Both the position numbers and the translations under genes were made by a program. A stretch of 64,000 nucleotides of DNA from Sclerodactyla briareus (taxonomy: Eukaryota > Echinodermata > Holothuroidea > Dendrochirotida > Sclerodactylidae), in the NCBI GenBank assembly GCA_026419785.1, contig JAODTK010005577.1, forward strand, positions 62,001-126,000. The letters are read 5' to 3'. The notes beneath the pieces are model-generated. The model saw only the letters and a program-made list of their open reading frames with translations. It made no database searches and was not told the origin of the DNA. Position 1 is the first letter of the stretch. Each line of letters starts with the position of its first letter. Positions 46,997 to 60,009 of the stretch are shown piece by piece.

Positions 46997-47089
46997 TAAC
47001 ATTACAAATTAACATTACAAATTAACATTACAAATTAACATTACAAATTAACATTACAAATTAACATTACAAATTAACATTACAAATTT
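46997..47089. repeat. seven 13-bp tandem copies
   Basis: The unit TTAACATTACAAA is repeated seven times without spacers or variation. It is a minisatellite, not a CRISPR array. Confidence 0.95.
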
Positions 47090-48339
47090 AAAAAAAAGAA
47101 GATATTTGTGGGTGCAAATGTTAGTTTGAGATATGCATTAATATAAAAAAAAATAACATATTGCCCGGAAAATATATAGTGGTCTCAAAAATTGAATGAA
47201 AACTTATTTGGTATTTTATTGATAGTGACATTTCGTACATACATCGACGTTTTCTAGCGTCTATGAGCGTTCGCTAAGGATTCCTACCTTTTCTTGTCTG
47301 AAAAACCTCAAAATATTCTTCCTCCTTGCATTAATGGTGTGCCGGATTGCATAATCTGGCGGACCGCTATTTTGGAACCCCGAGAGGCTGTTTGTGTATG
47401 GTTGAACACATTCTTTGAGAGAACAAAACAACCCACAATATCAGGGGAACCAGCGTGTAATTTACTACTCAGTTTTGAACGCATCAGCTCTGCACTTCTC
47501 GTCCGGTAATAAAGCGTGATCTGTAATGACCTCAAGTTGGTGACGCTATGTACATTTGATATCAAATAACAAGCGCGAGCTTAGAGCAGACATATTCGAA
47601 GGCAATGGCATTACTAACTCGACATTCTTAATTGATGTTAGTGGGGGGGGGGGGGGGCAATTCTCAACGATTCTCAACTTAACGAACAATTGACTATATA
47701 ATCTATACTTTTCGATTTCGAGAATTTTTAATTTAATCATGCAAAAACTTTTAGGGCACCTCTGACAAAATTGGCACGACGCCACTTCGTGCATGTTACG
47801 AGATAGCAGGTTGATTTCTGCGCAAAGTTCATGCCATCTGCTCAAAAGATGAAACAACAATCTTTCTCAAAGAAGGACATCTTCCGGAATGACTGCAAAT
47901 GTCACCCCCATACAACGGTAGATCCCATGCATCCGGGGAACATGTCGATTCCGATGTAAACATTCATACTACAAAAACCATACGGCAATTCACCACCAAC
48001 GCACGGCCCCCGAAACCAATATTTGTCGTCTTTCGCATAAATGTTTGAAATGTGTAATTTTATCCATAGTGGGCGATTATATGAACGTGGATCCATATTA
48101 AAAAACACTGTTGGGTACGTTACCACTATGACTACGCGATGTGTACTACCCATTATGAGTAAACATCAATTATCCTAATTATCTACCCATGTTGATTCCC
48201 TTACAGAACATCCGACTTCAAACAGCGAGACAAGTCAGCGAGTGCATGATGGCATCTATTATAACAAGGCGATCGCCCCCAGTTTCTCGCCTGGTTGCGC
48301 GATCAGTGATTTATTCTTTTAGTCACCATGCAAACAATT
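47090..48339. other. unassigned sequence
   Basis: Contains G15 at 47643-47657. Overlapping frames at 47294-47565, 47546-47860 and 47902-48153 have no recognised domain. Confidence 0.4.
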
Positions 48340-51300
48340 ACAAGGCATTCCATATGTTGCTTTATATCCAATACCTCTTAAATATTTCAACATTCAGTTG
48401 CCATGCATTGGACTACACCCCTGATCCTTACCTACGTACCCTCCTCCCATTAGAAATCAATACTTACTGAGTTTAATAGTCCCTTCAGATTACGTATGTC
48501 CAAACATGTAAATGGACCCTAAATCTAATAAAGTTGATCCTATATATCATCAAAGAGTATGACCTTTATACATCTACTACTTCCATCAACTCCTAGGGAG
48601 TTCACACCCACCCCTCTCACATCCCCTGTCTAGAGGTAGAATAAGCCATCTAAGTAGGTTCCCTGGCAGAGTCATACAGGCCCTACATGGCTGCACTGAA
48701 GCTCAGAATAGGATAAGGGATACAAGGGAGTACCCTCCCTCCCCCCCATCCACACCACAGAGCTACTGCAGGTGACACCTGACACCATTCATTAGTTGAA
48801 TAGGATGCCTGCGGAGTAAGTAACAAATGACTGAGTGTTTACACTTATTATGCGTTCAGGTAGGGGGCCCAGAAGAGGTTTTATGACAGGATGATGTGAA
48901 CCTCAAGGTTTTTAAAAAAGGCAGGCGTTTGTTGACAATGGATGAAATCTCGTCTGTCACAGAGGGAATATCGTTAGGATGAATGGCAATAACATGCCTG
49001 AGGGGTTGAAAATGAGTTAAAACATTTTGTATTGAGTAGCATGCTATGTAATAGTGATTTCAGCCAATCATGCTGGTCAGCTAGGGTGCCCCAAGGACTT
49101 TTGTACAACCATTCTTAAAAAGGTGCATACAGTCTCTGGAGCATGTTGCCCAGAAGAGTAAATGTTATTATTTGACAGTTTTTCTGGTCCAAAGTGACCT
49201 TGAATGACCTTTGATGACATAACGGGCTGTTATGAAAAATGTCCCGAAATTGTCCCGAAATTTCAGTTAAATAAAACACAGTCACTAAAAATATGCGAAC
49301 ATGTTAATATTTGCATTTGCCTTTTGACCTCGAATGACCTTTGATGACCATGCGGGTTTTTTTTATGACATGCTTGCCTCATGTGATGCCACCAAGCCCC
49401 AAAACATTATGTCATCAGGTACACACACCCGAATCTAGTCGCACCACTATTAAAATCAACCTTGAGCCCCTTGTAACTTTAAGACCGGTGTCAGATTGAG
49501 GCGGGAGTTGTTTCGTCTATGTAGCAAATATAGAACTATCACATATCCAAAAATCGACAGTTTTTTATTTCTTTTGCCCGTAAACTCCTAAAATAAGCAC
49601 ATTTCTTAAAACTTGAAACCTTTGACCTTTTGACCTTGTCTATAGATGTTTGATTACTGAACACCAAAATTACCATGAAAATCTCTACGAGCACCCCAGC
49701 TGCATTCATTCCAATTGTTACTGGCAGTTTACAAAATTCAAAATTGTGTAATTTAAATATCCAAATTCTCACATTAAAATACCTAGTGACCTTACCACTG
49801 TTGTTAAATTTATCGGGATCAAAGGTGTACCATCTTCACGAAGTTTCATGAGGAGTCACAATGAACAACTCTCTAATGTTATTGCGAAAAGCTATTAAAT
49901 GAAACTTTGAAGACCCCTTGTAACTACCAAAGGTATGCGTCCGCTCGAAGCTGGTAGTTGGTCTCGCCTCCATAAGCGCACACAAAGGTCTATCACTATC
50001 CAAAATAAAACCGTTTCTATTTTTGTGCCTGTACCTCCTTGATTAAGCACATTTAGATTCAAGACTCAAACCGTTAACCCCATGACCACCAACATAGTCA
50101 AATTGAGTCAGAGGTCACACACATGCAGGTCACAATTTATTCACATGAGAACCTTCCAGCCTTCACAGATAATTCAATTCCTCCGATTATGGCCAGAAAA
50201 CAGTTTTTGACCCTAGTGACCTTGAATGACCGTTAATGACATGGCAGGTTTTAAAAATTGTAAATCTCATGTGAAAATCACTCCTAGGAGAATTTTACAT
50301 TTGATGAACATGCCCCGTGCTATTGCCAAAAATTAATAATCAGGTTTTACCACTACGTGACTTTGATGACTTCCAGTGACATGACGGTTTTTATAAAAAT
50401 GTTACTTTCCTGTGATGCATCCACTCCTAGTCGCATATTGCATTCCAATGCCCACGCCTAATGTTATTGCGAAAAGATTTAAATTAAACTTTGGACACTT
50501 GCTAACTACCAAAGTTATCGTCGACTCGAAGGAGGAGTTGGTTTCATACATGAAGCACACAATAGGTCTATACATATCCAAAAAGAACAGTTTCTATTTT
50601 TTTGGCCCGTAACTCCTTAATAAGAACATTTTTCAAGACTCAACCTTTAACCACATTGACCACCGGACAGAGGTCAAATGAGGTCAGAGGTAACACACAT
50701 GAGGTCAAAAATTATATGAAATAGTGAACCTTCCAGCCTCACAAATATTCATTCTCCGATTATGGCCAGAAAACAGTTTTTGACCATTAAGTGACCTGAA
50801 TGACCTTCAATGACATGGCAGTTTTATAAAATTGTAACTCTCCAGTGATACATCCAACTCCTAGGAGCTTTTTGCATTCGGATGAACAGGTCAAGTGCTA
50901 TTGACAAAAAGTGCTAAATTCAGTTTTTGACAACTAAGTGATCTTTGATGACATTCAATGACATGGCGGTTTTTATAAAAAACGTTACTCTCCATGTGAT
51001 GCAGCCATCCTTAGAAGCATATTGCATTCCAATGAAAACCGCCCAATGTTATTGAACAAAAAAAGCTATTAAATTAAATTGACACCTTGTAACTACAAAG
51101 TATGCGTCCGATCCGAAGAGGGAGTTGGTCTCCTCCATAAAGCACACAAAGGTCTATCACATACCCAAAAATTACAAGTTTCTATTTTTTGGCTGTACCT
51201 CCTTAAATAAGCATTTTATCAAGCTCAACTTTAACCACAGAACACCGACAGAGGTCAAATTGAGGTCAGAGGTAACAACAGTGCAGGTCAACAATTATAT

Positions 51301-51904
51301 CACAATGGGAACCTTCCAGCCTCACAAGACAATTCAATTTCCGATTATGGCCAGAAAACAGTTTTTGACCCTGAGGGACCTTGAATGACAGATTAGTAAC
51401 ATTAAATGAAGCTCTGGGGCCCTCGTACCTACTGTAAAATTTGGGACTATAGATAAACCATCTCCACCAAGTTTGTCAAAATCAACAAACTCAAAAAATC
51501 GCTGAAATTATGACAAATTAGACTACTTTACTTAGCTATATCATGCAGAATCTGATCATCGTTTGACTCTCATAGTGGTTATATACCCGAACGCATCACC
51601 AAGCAGCTACGATAAGAGATCTCTTGTACACAAGCTTCCGGGCCCAATTTTCATTTAAATATGCAAAATTTATGCAAATGAGCAACTGGTCTTCGGGAGA
51701 AAAGTGATGCAACCGCAAATCTTCACCGCGCATCTCCACAAAAAGGTGCCAGCATGGTGGCCTTCCAAGGTTCAGGGATATTCTAACCGCACATACGGAC
51801 AGACAGACAGACAGCAGACAGACAGACAGGGAAGAAGCGGACAGACACCACCACAACAAAGTGACCCACTCTGTCTCTCCTGAACAAATGCAGGCGAGAC
51901 AAAA
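48340..51904. mobile_element. 3.6-kb element with three tandem-unit anchors, family 2 copy B
   Basis: Starts ACAAGGCATTCCATATGTTGC and ends CAGGCGAGACAAAA. Same orientation and order as the 20703-26114 copy, but unit anchors occur only at 50191, 50764 and 51349 (spacing 573 and 585). The length difference of about 1.85 kb equals three units. The 3' end has TGTCTCTCCTG, an 8-base loop and CAGGCGAGACA, an 11-bp stem with one mismatch. No protein is encoded. Confidence 0.82.
51871..51900. repeat. terminal hairpin of family 2 copy B
   Basis: TGTCTCTCCTG-AACAAATG-CAGGCGAGACA, immediately before the terminal A-run. In copy A the right arm is degraded (GTAGACAAAA). Confidence 0.7.
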
Positions 51905-53504
51905 GGATGAATCTGACGTCAATTTGGCCTAATATGAAAATGTCAAAGATATATGGTGGTGGTATGGTGGAAATTTGGATTATCCGGGGAAAAGGAATAA
52001 GAGATCGAGCCAAATGGGATATGTGTTCAGTTTGAAATTGAGGATCTTACTGGTGGATATGACATTACAACGTTTGTTATGAGTATTCATCGTGTAGCTT
52101 GGTTAATTCTACGGGCCCAATCTTGTACCCCGATCAGTGCTTGCCACCGTGCAGGATAGATCTCTGGTAGCTATCCAAGTTCTTAACAAACGAGGGGTCT
52201 CTACACATCGATGTTGGGAAATTACATACTATGAGGATATCGCGCACCTTTCAACGTTGGGCGGAGATTGTAGAGTGGTATCAGTGACACTTTACAACCG
52301 AAATATTCCGGGTTCGAATTCCAGTCGGACACCGGGTGGACGATTTTCTCTAGTTGCAGTTGCGATGGGCGAGGTCTTGGTCTTCCACCAGGGGTTTGCT
52401 GTAATACAGTGGTTTTGTGGGGGGGGGGGAGCGGGGTGGGGGGCGGGGGTTACTGGGATTTGTTACGGGATACTAAGTATAGCCAGTCTGTCGGCGGGGT
52501 TGGAGCAGTTCACGTTGAACTTGACTCCGCTCCTCCGGTTCCGAGAAAGGGTCGAGTCCTGGAGTCACCGATAGTACTTTCGTATGGGGACGTAAAAGGG
52601 CGCTCCGGTTACCAGAAGTTGGGATTGGTTACACCCCTTTCCCCCCCCCCCATGCTTCGTATATCATTGAGCACTAGTCGAGAAGAGAAGGCGAGTTATC
52701 GCCGGTGATCATCCACGATCAATAAGGTCAGGGTTCCTAGATGAGCCTTAGTGGCTGCCTGAACCCGTAGAAATCAAAATTAATAGAATTCAAATCAAAC
52801 AACTGCAAAAACGCGACGTCTATCGAGGCGCACATGCAACCACATCCAGGGTGGCCAACAGTTTTGCTCACTCAGCGTTGATTGAACACCGAAATCGTTA
52901 GCATACTTTCACTCATCATAGAGCACAATACGATGATCATTAACATGTGTTTCAGTCTTAAAAAACAGTAAAACCGTATCAAAACATACGGTTTTCCCAT
53001 GTCTTATGTTACGCGTTGTTGACAACCCTGCCCGATATGCGTTTTTCTTTCTGCGTAAGCCTTCTCACATTTTTGAGGTGCGCCCGCAGTAACTGCAGTG
53101 TCTCACAAACCTGCAGTGCCTCACAAACCGGGATTATATTCAACAGAGCGGTAATGGTTGTCAATCAAAGTACTTTTTTTTTATTGCAGCAGATAAGGTA
53201 ACATTCAGTCAAACGAGTAAGGAATAAAATCAAATATCGTCTTAACATAAGACTACATAAGACTAGTTTTCCCCAGCGATTATGACGGAACTTTCTACAC
53301 TTAGCAAAAAACTATGGAGAAAACGGATTTCAGCCATATTTTGAGGATTTCTCACAATTTACGAGATTTTGGAGATCGAAATGACCAAAAGTTCAGGCTG
53401 AGAGATCTATACAACAAGTGAGCTCCAGTACAATTCAATCGCTTCGATCTAGAACAAAATGTTATCATCAGACAAGACTATTGCAGACTATGGATTAACG
53501 TTGA
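51905..53504. other. unassigned sequence with a possible SINE and poly(G)
   Basis: A B-box-like CCGGGTTCGAATTCC near 52307-52321, with TAGAGTGGTATCAGTG upstream (about 52271-52286), suggests a tRNA-derived SINE head. Poly(G) lies near 52418-52430 and poly(C) near 52640-52650. The 145-codon frame 52137-52574 crosses both and shows no domain. Confidence 0.3.
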
Positions 53505-54880
53505 ATAGATCGATAGATAGATAGATGATAAACTTATTTCACCAGCATTAGAATTAAATGCCTGAATAAGATATAATGACATACGCGAAAATAGGTCATT
53601 GCACAATGTAGAAAAACATTAAATACAAAACCCGAGAAGAATGCAAGAAAACACACAACACAGTGTGTAAAAGCGGTGTGAGATGTGTGTAAGATGCGTG
53701 TATGATGCGTGCTAAGATGCGTGTAAACGTTATGATATTACAAAATGTTGTGATAATGTGGAAGGATAAAAATAATTAGACCCACAAGGTGAAAAACCAA
53801 AGGCAAGAATATTATCGAGTATAAGACAATTTGAAAACTCACATAGCTACTGGCACAAACAAAGGAGGAAGGATAGCGATTGGTGTAATGGAAAGCCCTT
53901 GGTGGGCCTCATCTCCACTGGGGTGGAATTCAATGGAATTTGACAATTTTTCCGTGGAGGGGTGATTGACATCCTTGCGAAAACGGGAAGTTTCTTTGCT
54001 CATCCCGATTCATACACTCCGTCAACCGTGGGCAAAACTTTCCCAATAGTCCTACCAGAACGCCTTTTATGTCGTTTAGAATTAGAAATGTGGTGGATGT
54101 TGTACTTGCATTACCACCCTACGCTGCCATACTGTAAGACCAAACACTACACAAGTAATAGAGTGATCAATATGAACTAACTTTGAAAGAGACGAGCTTA
54201 CGCATACAGAGTACAATCGAGGTGGAGGCGTTTCGCAACATAGTCAACATGGGCGTCCCACTTCAATTTATCATCGAATAATACACCCAGGTATTTGTAC
54301 TCATTTACTCATCGATATTTGTCCTTAAGAACAGCGGCTGCAGGCAGTCCCATTTTTTTCCTGTAGTCAATAACCAATTCCTTTGTCTTACTAAAATTTA
54401 ACTGGAGGTAATCCTGCCATTCTGTAACAAAATCATCAATTGTTTCCAATGGTTTGCATCGTCATCATCTTGATCAGCCAATAAGAACGGTGTCATCGGC
54501 AAATTTGATCAAAGGGCAACATGAATCAGTTGAAAGCATGTCAGAGTTATACAAAATAAAAAGAAAGGGTGGCAAGAAGACGGTGCCCTGGGGAACTCCA
54601 GTGTTACAATTCCTCAAAACCTCAGATAAAACATTACGACCAATGCGGAAGAATGGGACCGGCTGCTTATTAAGATATTATAGTACCCATCGATGGAAGG
54701 AGGGATAGTGTCAGTTTTAAGCAAGGAACTAGCTAAAATGTGGGGCTCGATAGTATTAAAAGCAGAGGAGAATCGAAGAAAATAACACGAGCTGAACATT
54801 ACCATGTTCTAGAGTAATCAAGAGGAGAATATAAGTTGTTCAGTGTATACAATATAGCATCTTCTGGTTACGATCCTTAA
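53505..54880 (-). mobile_element. Rex1/CR1-group LINE, RT to 3' tail
   Basis: Minus-strand reading from 54880 gives AYLKDRNQK, FSSAFNTIEPHILASSLLK, NTGVPQGTVFLPPFLFILYN, LIKFADDTVLIG (catalytic FADD intact), NFSKTKELVIDYRKK and YKYLGVLFDDKLKWDAHVDY. A degraded C-terminal part follows, near 54150-53900. The 3' end is a tetranucleotide tail, plus-strand GATAGATAGATAGATGATAAA at about 53510-53532. Several frameshifts. The N-terminal part is missing here; a piece of similar type is at 60014-60800. Confidence 0.8.
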
Positions 54881-54934
54881 GATAGGCAAGCGGGAGAGCA
54901 TCATTAGAGGGGGGTTGTACTTGTAAGTTCACGG

Positions 54935-55130
54935 AGGTGGTTAGCACAGTTGTGTGAGCGTCCGCTTTCCACCCGGTAGGCCGGGAGATAGAAACCCCGT
55001 CGGGTCATACAAAGACTTTAAAAATGGGACCTGTGCATTCTCGCTTGGCGCTAAGCATGTGAGGTAGGAACAGGGCAAAAAAGTGGGGGAGGCAATCTGT
55101 GAAGTAGTTGCCGTCGGCGTGTAAGTACCC
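54935..55130 (+). mobile_element. tRNA-headed SINE, possibly of the MetaSINE type
   Basis: GGAGGTGGTTAGCACAGTTG (A-box-like) and GAGATAGAAACCCCGTCGGG (B-box-like) are followed by CTCGCTTGGCGCTAAGCATG and a GCCGTCGGCGTG word. A CTTGGCGYTCAGCATTAAGG-like central block is common in SINEs of marine invertebrates, from memory only. The 3' limit is not clear. Confidence 0.5.
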
Positions 55131-55842
55131 CCACCCGCACATTAAAGTACCGCCAAAGAGCATCGCCTTGTCCGTTTGTACCTTGGTGAAGGTTTCGACG
55201 AGGGACAATTCGTGCGATAATATCCAGGTACGCACCCTTGCCAGGCCTCGTATAGGAGGGTCCTTTGTCCGGCAGTGATGTGACGGAAAAACAAAAAAAG
55301 AAAAAGATAATGCAAGAGGAAACGGTCACATGATTTCATCACCACAGACGTGAGGGCAACTGGAACGAAGGTCGTGCATGGAGTTATAATGATTGTTTTG
55401 GTACTGGGATGATACAAGATTGATTTCCATATGTGAGGGATTGTCTGCATTTCGAAACAAGTTGGAAATGTAAGTAAAACTGTACAATTAACGGCGCAGT
55501 ATGTCAGGACAGGAGAGAAAGTTTGTCGGGGCCAGGCCACCAGACTTCGATGATTCACCGTGAAAATTCTTAGATGTGAAAAAAAAAAAAAAATCTGGAA
55601 AACGTTCTATATCAACCCTGTGTTTACTTATATGATAATTTTAGTTTTAATGACGATAATCCATTAATGACCAATCTATCTTTCAACGTGTGAAGATCCC
55701 GTTGTTTGGTTCCGAGTTTCGTCAGTAAATAGACATGTATGAACATTAATCGAGAAGCCCGTTTTGTTTAATAACTTTTCCGGATTAATTGACCTCAAGT
55801 TAGCAATTGAAAAATAACCCACTATGTCGGCTTTCTTCCAGT
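55131..55842. other. unassigned sequence
   Basis: No domain recognised. Minus-strand frames 55051-55329 and 55142-55558 overlap in different frames. A short poly(A) lies at 55580-55593. Confidence 0.35.
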
Positions 55843-56040
55843 GTTGTAGTGTCTCGAGACCGGGTATCGGTCTCGAGGGACGTCTCGGTCTCGAGACGGT
55901 TCTCGAGACCGGTCTCGAGGACCAGCTTTTGTGTCTCGGTTCGGATCGCGGTTATCGACACCTGTGCGTATCGGTCTCGGTCTCGGTCTACGAACCCTTT
56001 GGTATAGGGACAAGTTCTTCCGGTATCGCTTCGAGACCAG
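55843..56040. repeat. GGTCTCGAGACC-rich low-complexity repeat
   Basis: Dense GGTCTCG / CGAGACC words, many palindromic. The left edge is AGTGTTGTAGTGTCTCGAGACC. A related block at 58672-58808 ends GGGTCTCGACTAGAACAATGG, which resembles the reverse of this left edge. Confidence 0.7.
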
Positions 56041-56318
56041 CAAAAATACTGGTGTCATCTTTTTCTCGGAATAATTTCAAAGTTCAGCAAAAAAATCATC
56101 CTGCAACTCATGCGTTGAGGTGCTATGAGCTAGGAAGTGGAGTGGGCCTTTAACTGTACTTGGCAATTGTGGGAAGGAACAGCCAGGGCTAGTATTAGAG
56201 CCCAATATTGTTGGTAGCTTAAAATGTTGGCAGTCACCCACAGTGTACCGTACAGTAGGCCACGGAGTCAAGAAGCCTGAACTGGGTCATCGTGTTTGCT
56301 CATAGTGAAGGATTTATG

Positions 56319-56807
56319 GTGCGTTCTTTAGAACTGAGTATATACCGTATATACGAGCTAAAACGCGTTCTGTCGGTACACAAGTGGTTGCTTTTTAAGT
56401 GGGATTGGGGAATTCTCAGATGAACCTCACTTCCACGGGTGTATCAAAAATGGCGACATTTGATACTCTCAATTCAGAAAATTAGAGGATTCCTAAAGAT
56501 TCCAAATTAATAAGTAATTCATGTGAATACAATTTCTAGTGAGAAAGGTAGGACTGAATTCATGCAATTGATTGAAAATATGTAAGTATGGAGCAATAGC
56601 CAATTTCAGTCAAAGGTAGTGCAGCGTCGAAAGTCGGAAAGCGAGGACTTCTAGCGAACCAGACTCCATGCATTGCAATGACACGGAGGACTTTCGATAT
56701 GGTTCGCTAAACGGCCCGCTGTATTGGAAAAAGTGTGGGGCCGAAAGAAAGAACGCTGTCACCAGGTGGGAGTCGATGTACGGTATATACGAGTCGAAAG
56801 GAACGCA
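56319..56807. mobile_element. 490-bp TIR element, copy 2
   Basis: Left end GGTGCGTTCTTTAGAACTGAG..TATATACCGTATATACGAG and right end GAGTCGAAAGGAACGCA. The interior matches 16611-17100 in reverse order (for example CAATTGCATGAATTC versus GAATTCATGCAATTG). No coding capacity. Confidence 0.75.
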
Positions 56808-58671
56808 AGCAATAAGTGGCTCCTTCTCTATGGTGCTGCTCCACTTTAAGAATGCCTGTATTTGAAGTGGGATATGTTAGGCATTACCCAATCAAATTGC
56901 TCCGAATAATTGTTAGTGTTTGTTCAAACCTGGATAGTATCCTGTTCTTCCACGATTTTCGAAGCCGTATTGTTATAAGGGACTATTCAACCTAGTTTCT
57001 ATCCAACCCTAATATATGAACCCTAATCATGATGAAAAAGAGATGGAATAAAAAAAAGAACCGGGCCTCTAAACATGGGAACCCCGTTACGTTATGTTAT
57101 CTTATACAAACTCAAGCAGCACTAACCGGATTTTTACTGTGACAGGAGAGAAGGAGGAGGTGAATGGCTGAATATTTGATTTCAGTTACTAATTAGTGGG
57201 GAGGAGGGAGCAGTAAATTGGTAATTTAAATATGCTAGTAACTCCCGTGTAGGTAGCCTAAATGACTATCAAGTATCAGTTATGGAAATGTGACAGGAAT
57301 TATTTCGATTTCCAGATGGGTTAGGGACATTTAGGACATTGGTACCAGGTTTCGCGAAAGTTGATCTGGCATTCGCTGCACTGTCCTTGAATGAGGAATT
57401 GTTTTCAGTACACTTATTCACATGTACATTGAATGCTTCATTGGCTACTTTGTCATGGAGTATGCATGCCTGTGTTTAAATGGAGTAATTCAAGGAGACT
57501 TTATAGCAATTCAGGTCTACGATAATAGTACTAGTATACTGGCGCGACCGTCCAGTCGGTCACCTATCACGTGACTTCTCAGGTTATAATTGCTTAATGT
57601 ATGGCAATTGACCGGACTTCCACGCTACATGACCCGACTTATGATACATAACTAGTAGTACTAGGCATAGCCCCAGTGGTTTGCATGTTTGTCCAGGGGG
57701 TTATTTGCTAGTGTGATTAGGTGAGAAATGACCAATCTTATACGGTAACTGGTATTTGTGAAAAGGTCACACGTAGAAAAACCTGGCATAAAAAACAGAA
57801 TTCTCATTGTGACAGGCCGAACGTTACAGTACATGGTATGGAATTGGTATCCCAAATCATAGGACAAAAGTAATGGTACGTAATGCATTTTAAGGAGTCA
57901 AGTCATTGTTTGATTTTGGAATATAGGGATTAGGGCTATGGATGAGGACACAAAGCGTCCCACCTGGCCACATGAGGAAAGCGGGTGGTCTGGGGTGGAA
58001 GGGGAGGGGGAAATACGACATAAGAAGCTAAATTGGCACTACAGAGGAATGAGCGAAATGATCAATAATTTCCTGGTTTAGGAAGTGTAGTATTCTGAAT
58101 GCTTGAATGAAGGATGGCAGGGAAAGATGCTTCCAGGCCAGGGGGGGGGAAGAGGTATAAGAGGGTAGACCAAGTGAAGAGGTGGGAGGGGAAGTGGGCT
58201 TCATCCAGGGGAGTCGCGCTGGCAATTGTTACTGTGTATTGGTGCCATCTTCAGTAGTGTTGAATGATATAGAGGTCAGTCGATTCTGGAGGGGTCTTCA
58301 CATCTGATTTTTTAAATTTTATTTTATGTGATGAGGCCATGAGGGGTGGGTATTTTGGTTCATGGCTTGATTGGCTTAACCGATGAATTAGAAAAATAGA
58401 GGGGGGGGGGGGGGCTGACCGGAACTGGCGGGGGCATGCATGCACACATGGCACCACCCCCGATTTATGATCAGTGGTTTTAGACATATTCCTCGTCGAT
58501 TGTGGAGAAGATCGGAAGTGTGGCTTGTTTTGCTGATCGTAGAAAAAGCAAATGTATCAATGAGCAGATGGTTGTCTATCATGTCAAAAAAATAGAGCAT
58601 GTGAATGTAAATAGGCCTACAATACAGTTCGGACTTGAATGTATGCCATATACAATATTATAACCTTCAGG
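56808..58671. other. unassigned sequence
   Basis: No gene or repeat recognised apart from G runs near 58141-58149 and 58400-58414. Frames at 57661-57888, 58028-58225 and 58251-58600 are not supported. Confidence 0.4.
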
Positions 58672-58808
58672 TTCTTCGAGAGTCTCGGTTCGGACTTGCT
58701 GGGGTCTCGGTCTCGGTCTCGAAGAGTTTTGCTCCTGGTCTCGGTATCGACACCCCTCTGGTTCTCGGTCCGGTCTCGGTCCGGGTGTTGACGGGTCTCG
58801 ACTAGAAC
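58672..58808. repeat. second GGTCTCGG-rich block
   Basis: Repeated GGTCTCGGTCTCGG and CGGTCCGG words on the plus strand, related to 55843-56040. Confidence 0.7.
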
Positions 58809-59289
58809 AATGGTTTCCTCTCACTTTACTAGCTCAATCGGCGGTTAACGGTAACCGCGGCAATTGAAGAGCAATTACCGTTCATCCAAACGACAAATTA
58901 GGGATAACTGGATAATATATACGACGTGTTACGCAGTGTCGGTTGCGTCAAGCAAAACCTGGTAGATTGGGTGAGTTTTAATGATATTTCATGATACTGG
59001 CCCCAATTCTATTGACTACTGAGGAACTGCTATATACGTATTGGGTAGACATTGATGAACTGGAATGAATTTGTAGTGAAATATCGACTTTATAGGTCAA
59101 TTCCTCTTCGATGACCATGCATGCTCAATGCGATAGGCTAGGCCCCAGTAGGTCAGGCCTTGTGTTGTAACGCTAGGCAAAAATGAGTGTTAGATAGAAA
59201 GGCCTTATCAGTAGTGTATTCACACTCACACTAGAACTCGGTCCCAAACGCCACGAGTAATGGCTTCAACTCATTTGAAGTGGCCCGAT
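58809..59289. other. unassigned sequence
   Basis: Nothing recognised. Confidence 0.4.
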
Positions 59290-59569
59290 GATTCGACCAG
59301 ACAGTGCATGGTGGCGAAAACGATACGATAACACAATAGTGTCCTCAAAACTGGGGAGGGGCAAAATTGGGAGAGGCGGACAAATTCCCATTCCCAGCCC
59401 CCGTAGTGCAACAACGTCTGTCTGGATCAATACCCCCAAAACTTGGGCCACTTGTCTCCCAATTGTTTGTACCCTCAGCCTCCCCAAACCTAGAGGGGAA
59501 CATAATGGGGGCGGGCACCAACTCCCAGCCCCCCCCATCCCCCAGCAGCGCCACTGTCTAGTCTGAATC
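59290..59569. mobile_element. 280-bp TIR element
   Basis: Left end GATTCGACCAGACAGTG and right end reversed GATTCAGACTAGACAGTG form inverted repeats of 17-18 bases with small differences. The interior is G- and C-rich, with CCCAGCCCCC tracts. Frames on both strands (for example 59266-59592) are antisense pairs without a domain. Confidence 0.6.
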
Positions 59570-59610
59570 GCATGATGCACCCCCTTTCCCAAGAAGAATT
59601 GATTATATTG

Positions 59611-60007
59611 TACATTGTAAAAATACGCTTACAGAAAAAAAAAGGTTGAAATGTTGTTGGCACCACGAACAGTCGAACCCAAAGAAAACACCAAGTGGTT
59701 GAGGGTAGAACTTTGAAAGTAGTTCCCAGAATCTAGGGTTAACCATAACGCGGGGTGGTGGTTGGTAGGGCTTTTCCTGACCCAGAAACTCTATGAGTTT
59801 TCTGTAGGAGAAACTCCATAAAATGGTTGCGACAACTCAGTTCTGTTGGCAACACGAGAAATAGGTTTAACGTTCAACTCATAATACGGTTAATCTGATA
59901 GTTGACGTTCGCCCTGTAACGCGGTTAATCAAAGGAAACACGAATGGTCGTTGCAGCAACTTTCAACCATTTTTCTAGTAAACGTTTGCAATTCTTTTTA
60001 CAGTGTA
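59611..60007. mobile_element. 397-bp TIR element
   Basis: Left TACATTGTAAAAA..AGAAAAAAAAAGGTTGAAA and right reversed TACACTGTAAAAA..AGAAAAATGGTTGAAA give inverted ends of about 50 bases with gaps. It begins about 40 bases after the previous element and ends about 6 bases before the truncated LINE. Non-coding. Confidence 0.65.
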
Positions 60008-60009
60008 CG

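Noticed and set aside
46997..47089. CRISPR-like repeat array
   Set aside because: The 13-bp units are directly adjacent with no unique spacers, in eukaryotic sequence.
52137..52574. 145-codon plus-strand frame
   Set aside because: Crosses a B-box-like SINE head and a poly(G) run and shows no domain.
59266..59592. frames of 92-108 codons on both strands
   Set aside because: Mutually antisense within a 280-bp inverted-repeat element, with proline/glycine-rich low complexity.
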